64,000 nucleotides of DNA from Arthrobacter stackebrandtii (lineage in GTDB: Bacteria; Actinomycetota; Actinomycetes; Actinomycetales; Micrococcaceae): assembly GCF_017876675.1 (NCBI RefSeq), contig NZ_JAGIOI010000001.1, positions 1,550,001 through 1,614,000 on the forward strand. The letters run 5' to 3'. The translations under genes and the position numbers were made by a program. The notes below the pieces were generated by a model, which was not told where the DNA came from, searched no databases, and was given only the letters and a program-made list of their open reading frames with translations. This document shows positions 1 to 8,273 of this stretch, piece by piece. Numbering within the stretch: position 1 is the first letter of the stretch; each line of letters starts with the position of its first letter.

Positions 1-1160
<1,160 letters not shown>

Positions 1161-1217
1161 TCATGAGCCGCTGCCTGAACAGTTCCGCCCGAGTGGCGGT
1201 TCGCTCAACCAGCGGTA

Positions 1218-1236
1218 TTGAGCGTTCTGCACTCAA
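1218..1236. promoter_or_regulatory. HAIR box 1 (HspR operator)
   Basis: TTGAG-N9-CTCAA, matching the HspR-associated inverted repeat CTTGAGT-N7-ACTCAAG. It abuts the dnaK -10 on the downstream side, a position where bound repressor would block initiation. Confidence 0.8.
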
Positions 1237-1263
1237 CTTTACTCAGACTCGCTTCCATGTCAA
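1236..1263 (-). promoter_or_regulatory. dnaK promoter, sigma70-like
   Basis: Read on the minus strand: -35 TTGACA at 1263-1258, a 16-bp spacer, and -10 TAAAGT at 1241-1236. It lies exactly between the two HAIR boxes, about 90 bp upstream of the dnaK start. Confidence 0.7.
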
Positions 1264-1269
1264 GCCAAG

Positions 1270-1288
1270 TTGAGCGCAGTTCACTCAA
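1270..1288. promoter_or_regulatory. HAIR box 2 (HspR operator)
   Basis: Second TTGAG-N9-CTCAA copy, 52 bp from the first and just upstream of the dnaK -35. The pair brackets the promoter. Confidence 0.8.
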
Positions 1289-1335
1289 CTTTCACTTTCG
1301 GTGAACAAGCACGACGCCGGATGGCCGCTTTTTGT

Positions 1336-1360
1336 GCCCCGCGCCACCTTTGCGCGGGGC
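1336..1360. other. GC-rich hairpin, 9-bp stem
   Basis: GCCCCGCGC and GCGCGGGGC arms around a 7-nt loop, in the region between divergent dnaK and the methyltransferase gene. No U-tract follows on either strand, so it is not a typical terminator. Function unknown. Confidence 0.45.
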
Positions 1361-1432
1361 TCCTGGGGGACGGACGGGCGTGGTTTGGCGCACGCCCGGG
1401 CGCGCGGCAGGAGTTTCTTGCCCCCACCCGGA

Positions 1433-1498
1433 AAATGATCCCGATGCCGCTTTCTGATGCAGAAATCCCGGGATCAGAAAGCGGGATCGGGATCATTT
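1433..1498. repeat. Long intergenic inverted repeat (26-bp arms)
   Basis: Arms 1433-1458 and 1473-1498 are reverse complements with a single mismatch, separated by a 14-nt loop. It lies between two divergently transcribed genes, so it terminates neither of them. It could be a REP-like element, a remnant of a small mobile palindrome, or a regulatory hairpin. No gene is supported in the 1149-1579 gap apart from the sites listed here. Confidence 0.75.
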
Positions 1499-1579
1499 CC
1501 AGCCACCGGGCCCGGCGGATGCGGCCAAATTGTGGGACGTTCTGGCCGCATCCGCCCAGACGGGCGTACGCTCCCAGTT

Positions 1580-2434
1580 ATGAACGAGCAATCCAGCACA
1601 TGGCCACAATCCAGCCACGGGCAGCCGGAAGAGCGCGGCGACGTCTACACGCACGGCCACCACGAGAGCGTGCTGCGGTCGCACGCTTCGCGGACGGCGG
1701 CGAACTCGGCGGCCTACCTGGTTCCGCACCTCACACATGGGCTCAGTGTCCTGGATGTGGGCTCCGGCCCCGGCACCATCACGGCGGATTTCGCCCGCCT
1801 TGTGGCACCCGGACCGGTGCTGGGCCTCGACCGGGCACCTGAAGTGGTGGCGGCGGCCGAGTCGCTGGCCGCCGAACAACATCTGTCCAACCTCAGCTTC
1901 GACACGGGAGACATCTACAGCCTCGACTTCCCTGATGACAGCTTCGATGTGGTCCACGCCCACCAAGTCCTGCAGCACCTGACGGACCCCGTGGCCGCCC
2001 TGAAGGAGATGCGACGCGTGGCGAAGCCGGGCGGCATCGTGGCGGTCAGGGACGCCGACTTCCACGGCATGTCCTGGTACCCGCAGCCGCCCGAGATGGA
2101 CCAGTGGATGGAGCTGTACCAAAAGGTGGCCCGGCACAACCAGGCGGAACCGGACGCCGGGCGGCGGTTGCTCCACTGGGCGAAAGAAGCAGGCTTTGCC
2201 GACGTTACGGCGTCGAGCGCCAACTGGCTGTACGCCAGCGATGAGCAACGCGCCTGGCTGGCGGGCGTTTGGGCTGACCGGGTGACCGGCTCGGCCTTCG
2301 CCGAACAAGCCGTGGCCTACGGCTTCGCCGATGCCGCCACCTTGGCGCGGATCTCGGCGGCGTGGAGGAGCTGGGGCGAAACAGAAGACGGCTGGTTCCT
2401 CATGCCCAACGGGGAAATCATCGCTCGGGCGTAG
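1580..2434 (+). CDS. Class I SAM-dependent methyltransferase (UbiE/Methyltransf_11 type)
   Basis: Predicted 284-aa cytosolic methyltransferase with a Rossmann fold. Motif I VLDVGSGPGTIT (about residues 54-65) binds S-adenosylmethionine; the acidic residue in VLGLDRAPEVV and the following FDVVHAHQVLQHL (motif IV region) are as expected for the UbiE/Methyltransf_11 group. The acceptor substrate cannot be read from the sequence. The ATG at 1580 is chosen because TACGCT (1567-1572) sits 7 nt upstream with no Shine-Dalgarno, a leaderless arrangement; the frame is open from 1457, but those codons run through the inverted repeat and are unlikely to be translated. No operon partner is apparent. Confidence 0.85.
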   Translation: MNEQSSTWPQSSHGQPEERGDVYTHGHHESVLRSHASRTAANSAAYLVPHLTHGLSVLDVGSGPGTITADFARLVAPGPVLGLDRAPEVVAAAESLAAEQHLSNLSFDTGDIYSLDFPDDSFDVVHAHQVLQHLTDPVAALKEMRRVAKPGGIVAVRDADFHGMSWYPQPPEMDQWMELYQKVARHNQAEPDAGRRLLHWAKEAGFADVTASSANWLYASDEQRAWLAGVWADRVTGSAFAEQAVAYGFADAATLARISAAWRSWGETEDGWFLMPNGEIIARA

Positions 2435-2476
2435 GGGCGGGCGGCTGCTTTCCGTGCCACACGGTAGCTTGGCAGG

Positions 2477-2905
2477 ATGACATCGATTCGGAAAGCATTT
2501 TGGGGACTGCCGGCCTTTGCCCTGGCGGGCATGCTGGCAGGTTGTTCGATTGACGCGGTCATTTGGGGGCCTGATGGCTACAAGGTGATTCAAGCAACCG
2601 AATCGCTTGTAGCCGATCTGGCGGCGGGGGAAAACTCCGATCTCCTGTGCGCAGACTTCGCGGCGGACCTCGGCACAGCCGCCGACTGGTCCGGGCGCTC
2701 GGCGGGCGAACCGGAAAAATTTGCCGCCCGGTATTGGCCCGATCAAGCAGAACTCAACCCCCAGTGGAGCATCAACCTGGAGGGCCTGCCCGACGGTGCA
2801 GGGCCGGGCAGCGATTTCCCGGGAGACGTCTTCTTTCGCGAGGCCGACGACGGCGGGCTGTGCGTGGTGGACATCACGTGGACAACGCTCGTCTCCGTGG
2901 GCTGA
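2477..2905 (+). CDS. Putative lipoprotein, function unknown
   Basis: 142 aa. A short positively charged n-region, a hydrophobic stretch and the lipobox LAGC (Cys about residue 23) indicate Sec export and lipid anchoring on the outer face of the membrane. The mature part is small and acidic with Trp-rich patches (DWSG, NPQWS) and resembles no family I recognise. TAGCTT (2465-2470) lies 6 nt before the ATG, a leaderless promoter pattern. It stands alone between the methyltransferase and the convergent multicopper oxidase gene. Confidence 0.75.
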   Translation: MTSIRKAFWGLPAFALAGMLAGCSIDAVIWGPDGYKVIQATESLVADLAAGENSDLLCADFAADLGTAADWSGRSAGEPEKFAARYWPDQAELNPQWSINLEGLPDGAGPGSDFPGDVFFREADDGGLCVVDITWTTLVSVG

Positions 2906-2989
2906 CCCTCCGGGCGCCGTGGGTTGACGCCGGCGTCAGCGCCGGTGGCATGGCCGGGATGTCACGGCACCAGCCGGCCACCCGTACAG

Positions 2990-4474
2990 TTACGCGTCGA
3001 CCACCAGGAACTGGCCCATCATGCCCATGTCCTCATGCCAGAGCAGGTGGCAGTGGTACATGTACGGGACCACGGGGTCGGAGAGCTTGCTGAACTGCAT
3101 CAGCAGGCGGATCGTGACGCCGGGCGGGGCGTAGACGGTGTCCTTCCAGCCGGCGAGCTCCGGCAGCGGGGGCTGCTCGTTGAGGCTGAGGATCTGGAAC
3201 TGGACGTCGTGGATGTGGAAGTTGTGCGGCTGGTTGTGGGAGTTCAGCACGGCCCAGGATTCGGTGGCGCCGGCCTTGATTTCCAGGTCGATCCGGTTCA
3301 TGTCCATGGACTTGGAATTGATGACGTTGTTGCCGAGCATGAACATGCGCATCTCGCCTGCGAGCACGGGATCCGGGTATTTCACGGCGGCCAGCTTGGC
3401 CGGGACCGGTGCGGCCGGGGCGAGCCTGGCGGCGGCCTTCAGTGAGAGGACATCGAGGGTGTCCTGCGCACCAGCGTCCACGGCACGGAAGTCCACCACC
3501 CCCAGCTCCTGCGGGTAGGAGCGCAGCACCGCGGTTTCTCCGGGGGCCGCGGCCACGATGATCTCGGCACGCTCGCCGGGGGTGAGCATGATCCGGGTCA
3601 GCGGCACAGGGGCGGCGAGCAGTCCGCCGTCGGAGGCGATCATGGTGAAGGTGCGGCCGTCGGAGAAGCCGAAGTTGTAGCTGCGGGCGCTTGAGGCGTT
3701 CAGCAGGCGCAGGCGCGTGTGCTCGGCGGTCACCTCCAGCACGGGCGCCGCGGTGCCGTTGACCAGGATGGTGGTGCCGAGCATGCCGACGCCGATACGG
3801 TCCGTTTCAACGAGTGCACCGTTGGAGGAGAAAGTCTTGTCCTGGACGATGACCGGGATGTCATCCACGCCGTATTCGCGGGGCAGCGCCAGGGCGCCCT
3901 CCTCATCGTCGTCAACGATGAGCATGCCGCCGAGGCCCTTGTACACGTGGCGTTCGGTGGCCCCGTGCGGGTGCGGGTGGTACCAAAGCGTGGCCGCCTG
4001 CTGGTCGATCTGCCACTCCGGCGACCATGTCGCACCGGCCTCCACCATCTGGTGCGGTCCGCCGTCGGCCTTTGCGGGCAGGCGCATGCCGTGCCAGTGC
4101 AGGGTCGTGGCCTCGGGAAGCTCGTTGTGGATGTTGATGCGGATGTTATCGCCGCGGCGCACGCGCACCGTGGGGCCGAGCAGCGCGCCGTTGACGCCCC
4201 ACGTGCTGGACGGGCCCTGCGGGACAATGTTCGACTCCCCCGCCTGGGTGGTCAGGTCAAAGGTGAGCCGGCCGCCGTCGACCGTGGCTGGTGCGAGCGG
4301 CGGGATGTGCAGGGGATTGCGGAACTCGACCTTGCCGGTGGTGTCCATCGCCTTGCGCTCCCCGGGTCCGCCGCAGCCTGCCAGGACCGCGAGCGCGCCG
4401 GCGCCAAGACCGAGGGTGGACAGCTGGAGCATGCGGCGGCGGGTGGGGCCGGACCGTGGGAGGGAAGCACTCAT
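2990..4474 (-). CDS. Multicopper oxidase, Tat-exported lipoprotein (bilirubin oxidase/CotA/SufI-like)
   Basis: About 494 aa, three cupredoxin domains. Copper ligands are visible: LHWHG and WYHPHPHG in the N-terminal half, HNFHIHDVQF and YHCHLLWHEDMGMM at the C-terminus, with the last Met as type 1 axial ligand, so all four copper sites look intact. The N-terminus carries a twin-arginine motif (PTRRRMLQL) followed by a hydrophobic segment and lipobox VLAGC, so folded export and lipid anchoring are expected. Likely oxidises Cu(I), Mn(II) or phenolic substrates with O2; the substrate is not decidable. The ATG at 4474 is preferred to upstream in-frame starts (to 4507) because TATGAT lies 7 nt upstream (4487-4482), a leaderless signal. 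Convergent with the lipoprotein gene. Confidence 0.93.
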   Translation of the reverse strand: MSASLPRSGPTRRRMLQLSTLGLGAGALAVLAGCGGPGERKAMDTTGKVEFRNPLHIPPLAPATVDGGRLTFDLTTQAGESNIVPQGPSSTWGVNGALLGPTVRVRRGDNIRINIHNELPEATTLHWHGMRLPAKADGGPHQMVEAGATWSPEWQIDQQAATLWYHPHPHGATERHVYKGLGGMLIVDDDEEGALALPREYGVDDIPVIVQDKTFSSNGALVETDRIGVGMLGTTILVNGTAAPVLEVTAEHTRLRLLNASSARSYNFGFSDGRTFTMIASDGGLLAAPVPLTRIMLTPGERAEIIVAAAPGETAVLRSYPQELGVVDFRAVDAGAQDTLDVLSLKAAARLAPAAPVPAKLAAVKYPDPVLAGEMRMFMLGNNVINSKSMDMNRIDLEIKAGATESWAVLNSHNQPHNFHIHDVQFQILSLNEQPPLPELAGWKDTVYAPPGVTIRLLMQFSKLSDPVVPYMYHCHLLWHEDMGMMGQFLVVDA

Positions 4475-4568
4475 TTGCCTCATCATAGTTGCGGCATCTG
4501 GGAGCATCCTGCCGGGCCGGGCGCGGCGGTGGCGCGGATCACCGCCTGCGCGGCGCTAAACTTGCCCA

Positions 4569-5189
4569 GTGCAGTTTTCCCTCTGGCTGGCCCTTGTGGG
4601 CGCCGGCGCCATGATCAGCCTGACACCGGGCGCGGGCGCCATCAACACCATGTCCAACGCCCTGACGTCCGGGTTCCGCCGCTCCTTCTGGGGCATCCTC
4701 GGCCAGCAGGTGGCACTGGTCATCCACGTGGTGATCGTCGCGGCCGGCGTGGGCATCCTGGTCTCGCAGACCCCGGTGCTGTTCATGCTGATCCGCTACG
4801 TGGGCGCCGCCTACCTGGTGTACCTGGGCATCCGGCAGCTGCTGGCCAAGCCGGTGAAGAACGACGGCGGGGACTCGCCTGCCGCACTCGAGTCCGGCTT
4901 CTCGATGTTCCGGCGCGGGCTGTGGGTGAATCTGTTGAACCCGAAGGCGATCGTATTCTTCCTGGCGTTCATGCCCCAGTTCATCCGCCCCGATGAGCCG
5001 CTGCTGCCGCAATACGTCATCCTGACAATCACGGTGGTGGTCATCGACATCATCGTCATGTGGTTCGTCTTTGCCGCAGGTGCCAAGCAGCTCAAGCACC
5101 TGACCGCCAGCGAACACGGGCAGCTGGTGCTGAACCGGATCTTCGGCGTGCTGTTCATTGTGGTGGGCGCGCTGCTGGCGCTCGTGTAG
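4569..5189 (+). CDS. LysE/RhtB family amino-acid exporter
   Basis: 206-aa integral membrane protein with about six hydrophobic helices. The N-terminal stretch MISLTPGAGAINTMSNALTS and RYVGAAYLVYLGIRQLL are typical of the LysE/RhtB fold, which exports amino acids or similar small metabolites by proton antiport. The GTG start has TAAACT (4557-4562) 6 nt upstream and no ribosome binding site, implying a leaderless transcript. Divergent from the multicopper oxidase. The substrate cannot be assigned. Confidence 0.9.
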   Translation: MQFSLWLALVGAGAMISLTPGAGAINTMSNALTSGFRRSFWGILGQQVALVIHVVIVAAGVGILVSQTPVLFMLIRYVGAAYLVYLGIRQLLAKPVKNDGGDSPAALESGFSMFRRGLWVNLLNPKAIVFFLAFMPQFIRPDEPLLPQYVILTITVVVIDIIVMWFVFAAGAKQLKHLTASEHGQLVLNRIFGVLFIVVGALLALV

Positions 5190-5261
5190 CCGGGCATTCC
5201 TCCACAGGGGCGGCAGCGGGCACCTGGCCGGGCGTACGGCGTGCGCCGATAGACTGGTTCA

Positions 5262-5765
5262 ATGACCACCACGTTCCGGATCATCACCGTCTGCACCGGC
5301 AATATCTGCCGCTCCCCCATGGCTGAGTTCATGCTGGCGGCCGCCGCCGCGGAGGCGGGGCTGGACGTGGCCGTGGATTCTGCCGGCACCACCGGCTGGG
5401 AAGTTGGCGAGCCCATCGACCCCCGCGCCAAGGCGGAGCTGGCCCGCCATGGCGTCCCCGCCACCGGCCACACGGCACGAAAGTTCAACCCGTCCTGGTT
5501 TGCCGAACGCGAGCTCATCCTCGCCCTGGACACCGACCACTACGACGCCCTCCGTGCACTCGCACCGACGCCGGAAGCAGCCGCAAAGGTTCGCATGCTC
5601 CGCTCCTTTGACCCCGCCGTTGCCGCCGAAAAGCCCGACGCCCAGGGCATCTACGACCCCTGGTACGGCGACGCCAAGGACTTTGAGGCGAGCTGGGATT
5701 TGATCGCCGCCGCCGTCCCCGGCATCCTGGCGCACGCCACGGCGCACGGTCCCGCCCGTGGCTGA
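5262..5765 (+). CDS. Low-molecular-weight protein-tyrosine phosphatase
   Basis: 167 aa, cytosolic. The P-loop VCTGNICRSPMAE near the N-terminus has the C-X5-R signature (nucleophile Cys followed by Arg), and IYDPWYGD near residue 130 supplies the general-acid Asp. Family members dephosphorylate protein tyrosines, or arginines in some Gram-positives. TAGACT (5250-5255) is 6 nt before the ATG. The 3' end overlaps the start of the kinase-PabB gene by 8 bp, so the two are probably one transcript. Confidence 0.93.
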   Translation: MTTTFRIITVCTGNICRSPMAEFMLAAAAAEAGLDVAVDSAGTTGWEVGEPIDPRAKAELARHGVPATGHTARKFNPSWFAERELILALDTDHYDALRALAPTPEAAAKVRMLRSFDPAVAAEKPDAQGIYDPWYGDAKDFEASWDLIAAAVPGILAHATAHGPARG

Positions 5766-7998
5766 CCCGCGCCCGGTCCCGCAGTTCGCAAACCCGCAGC
5801 GGCCCGTCATCATCGCTGTCGACGGCCGCTCCGGCGCCGGAAAAACAACGATCGCCGTGGAGCTCGCCGCCCTCCTGCGCCGGCACCGCACCGTCTCCCT
5901 GTTCCACCTCGAGGACATCTACCCCGGCTGGGACGGCCTTGCCGGCGGCGTGGAACGCTACATTGACACCGTCCTGGCGCCGCTGCGCGCCGGGCTGCCC
6001 GCCACCTGGACCGCCTGGGACTGGGAGGCCAGGCACGACGGCGCCTCCCGGACCACGGAGGCGGCTCCCGTGGTGCTGGTGGAGGGTGTGGGTTCCTCGC
6101 ACGGCCGCGCGGGCGGGTTTCTGGACGCCGTGGTCTGGGTTGATGCGCCCAGCAAGACGCGCAAGAAGCGCGCGCTGGAACGCGACGGCGAGACTTATGC
6201 TCCATTCTGGGACATCTGGGCGCAGCAGGAAGAACGCCTGCTCAACGGCAGCACCGTCCCGGCCGCAGCCGACATTGTGGTGGACGGGCGCCACGGGGTG
6301 GCGGATGCACCCGAGTTTGTCCTTGACGCACTGACGCAGCTCCCTGCCCTGGAAAACGTGCTGGCCCCCGAACTGGCCCGGCGCCGCGGACTCGAGGTGG
6401 TGGTCACCCGCCTCGACGGGCTGCCCCAGGCCGAGTTGCTGTTTCACTCCCTCTATGGCGGAAGTGGCAACGCTGCCTGGCTCGACAGCTCCATCGCGGA
6501 AGTCCAGAAAACGGCAGGCGAGGCAACGGCGGGCACCACCACCGGAACGGCAGGCAGCGGCCCGGCGCCAGCTGCCCCGGAGACCGCGCGCTCACGGTTC
6601 TCCATCATGGCCGATTCCGCCGGCTGCTTTGGCCAGCGCGCCAGCCACCATCACGGGCTGACCATTGTGTCCGCCGGCCAGGTCACCACGCACATCCGCG
6701 GCTCGTTCTTCCACTGGCTGGACTCCGTGTGGGGCCGCAAAGCCGTGCGTGCACCCATCCACTACCCGGGCGATTTCACGCTCGGCTGGCTCGGCTACCT
6801 GGGCTACGAACTCAAGGCCGAAACCGGCGGCGCGGCACGGCCCGACGAATCCACGGCCGGACCGGGCGCAACGTCCGCGATCCGGGCCGCGGCCGGGCAG
6901 GGAACCTCCGTCCCCGACGCCGCACTCCTTTTCGCCGGCCGCGCCGTGGTGCTGGACCACCGGGAGGACTGCCTCTACGTGCTGGCCCTCACCGGTGTCC
7001 AGCATCCGCAGTCGTACCGGGAGGCAGAGGATTTCCTGGAAACCGTCCACACCGCCCACGCCGCCGCTTTGGCGGCCGCAGCCCTCGCCGGCGCAACACC
7101 GCAGGCCGGCCCTCCGGCGTCGGGCCTGCCGGACAAGGCGCCCGCCTTCACGGCGAGGGACGGCGAGCGCCGCTACAAGGACATGATCGCGGCGGCGCAG
7201 GCCCAGATCCACGACGGCAATTCCTACGAGGTCTGCCTGACCACCACGCTGGAGGCGCACGCGCAGGACGGCATGGACCCGTGGGCCGCCTACCGGGCCC
7301 TGCGCCGCCGCAGCCCGGCACCGTTCGCCGCGTTCCTGCGCCTGGGCAGCCTGAGCGTTGCCAGCACGTCACCCGAACGTTTCCTGCGCATTGACTCCGA
7401 GGGCCTGATGCGCGCCGAGCCGATCAAGGGCACCCGCCGCCGCGACCCGGACCCCGCCGCGGACGCCGCACTCAAGCAGGACCTGGCCGCCTCGCCCAAG
7501 GACCGCGCGGAAAACGTGATGATCGTGGACCTGCTGCGCAACGACCTCTCGCACTTTGCCCTGCCCAATACCCTGACCGTGCCGCGGCTGTGCGCCATCG
7601 AAAGCTATGCCACGGTCCACCAGATGGTCAGCACCATCGAGGCGCAGCTGGCCCCCGGCAATTCGCGTGCGCAGGCCGTGGCCGCCGCCTTCCCGGCCGG
7701 GTCCATGACGGGGGCGCCGAAAATCAGCACCATGGCCATCCTCGACGCGCTCGAGGCCGGCCCCCGCGGGATTTATTCGGGCGCGATCGGCTATTTTTCA
7801 CTCAACGCGGCCACGGACCTTTCGGTTGTCATCCGCACCCTGGTCCTGCAGGACACGGACGACGGCGGCACGCACCTTTCGCTGGGCATCGGCGGCGCCA
7901 TTACGGCCGACTCTGAGGACGAGGCGGAATGGCAGGAGATCCAGGCCAAGGCCTACGGAGTGCTCTCGACACTGGGCGCAAAGTTCCCCTCAGGCTGA
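5758..7998 (+). CDS. pabB: Fusion of P-loop nucleoside-kinase-like domain with aminodeoxychorismate synthase component I
   Basis: 746 aa. Residues 15-195 form a uridine-kinase-like P-loop domain: Walker A VDGRSGAGKTT, then FHLEDIYPGWDGL (substrate/lid region) and VVLVEGVGSS. Residues from about 210 form a complete chorismate-binding domain: GYLGYE, GNSYEVCLTT, STSPERFLR, PIKGTRRR, LRNDLSHF, PAGSMTGAPK. That half should aminate chorismate to 4-amino-4-deoxychorismate for folate synthesis, with ammonia from a separate PabA glutaminase not found in the window. The role of the kinase part is unknown. The GTG start overlaps the upstream phosphatase gene; the pabC-like lyase lies 2.5 kb downstream, separated by cls and an HdeD-like gene. 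Low-complexity Ala/Gly-rich linkers join the parts. Confidence 0.88.
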   Translation: MADPRPVPQFANPQRPVIIAVDGRSGAGKTTIAVELAALLRRHRTVSLFHLEDIYPGWDGLAGGVERYIDTVLAPLRAGLPATWTAWDWEARHDGASRTTEAAPVVLVEGVGSSHGRAGGFLDAVVWVDAPSKTRKKRALERDGETYAPFWDIWAQQEERLLNGSTVPAAADIVVDGRHGVADAPEFVLDALTQLPALENVLAPELARRRGLEVVVTRLDGLPQAELLFHSLYGGSGNAAWLDSSIAEVQKTAGEATAGTTTGTAGSGPAPAAPETARSRFSIMADSAGCFGQRASHHHGLTIVSAGQVTTHIRGSFFHWLDSVWGRKAVRAPIHYPGDFTLGWLGYLGYELKAETGGAARPDESTAGPGATSAIRAAAGQGTSVPDAALLFAGRAVVLDHREDCLYVLALTGVQHPQSYREAEDFLETVHTAHAAALAAAALAGATPQAGPPASGLPDKAPAFTARDGERRYKDMIAAAQAQIHDGNSYEVCLTTTLEAHAQDGMDPWAAYRALRRRSPAPFAAFLRLGSLSVASTSPERFLRIDSEGLMRAEPIKGTRRRDPDPAADAALKQDLAASPKDRAENVMIVDLLRNDLSHFALPNTLTVPRLCAIESYATVHQMVSTIEAQLAPGNSRAQAVAAAFPAGSMTGAPKISTMAILDALEAGPRGIYSGAIGYFSLNAATDLSVVIRTLVLQDTDDGGTHLSLGIGGAITADSEDEAEWQEIQAKAYGVLSTLGAKFPSG

Positions 7999-8012
7999 GC
8001 AGCAGGCGCCGA

Positions 8013-8098
8013 TTTTATGATTAGAGGGGGTGCTAATCGTAAAACGTTTGGCAAAGCTGGTCATCGCTTTACGATTAGCTGTGCGTCATTCGTAAAAT
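8013..8098. repeat. Cluster of TTTACGATTAG-type motifs in both orientations
   Basis: GCTAATCGTAAA (8032-8043) and TTTACGATTAGC (8068-8079) are perfect 12-bp reverse complements 24 bp apart. A related TTTTATGATTAG lies at 8013-8024, and CGTAAAATCG at 8091-8100 repeats part of it. The A/T-rich spacing contrasts with the surrounding GC-rich DNA. It lies between the 3' ends of two convergent genes, which is unusual for an operator cluster. Confidence 0.6.
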
Positions 8099-8223
8099 CG
8101 TTCCGTTTCCGCCAATGAGCGCCCACCCTCTGGGCGCAGGCGCCGAAACCGTGACGAGTCGTGCTCATGCGCACCAGCCCAGCGCGGGCCATGTATGAAC
8201 GGGTCCCGAGGCGGTTGGGCCCA

Positions 8224-8269
8224 CAGCCGCGAGGGGCCCAAGCCGAGGAACGAGGCTTGGGAGCGGCTG
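8224..8269 (-). terminator. Candidate terminator hairpin after cls
   Basis: CCCAAGCC/GGCTTGGG inner stem with a 9-nt loop, extended by a CAGCCGC/GCGGCTG outer stem. It starts 5 bp past the cls stop codon. There is no U-tract, so termination here is inferred from position only. Confidence 0.45.
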
Positions 8270-8273
8270 GGGA

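Noticed and set aside
1493-2746. 417-aa open frame on the minus strand across the methyltransferase
   Set aside because: Arg/Pro/Gly-rich translation with no domain; the plus strand has clear methyltransferase motifs.
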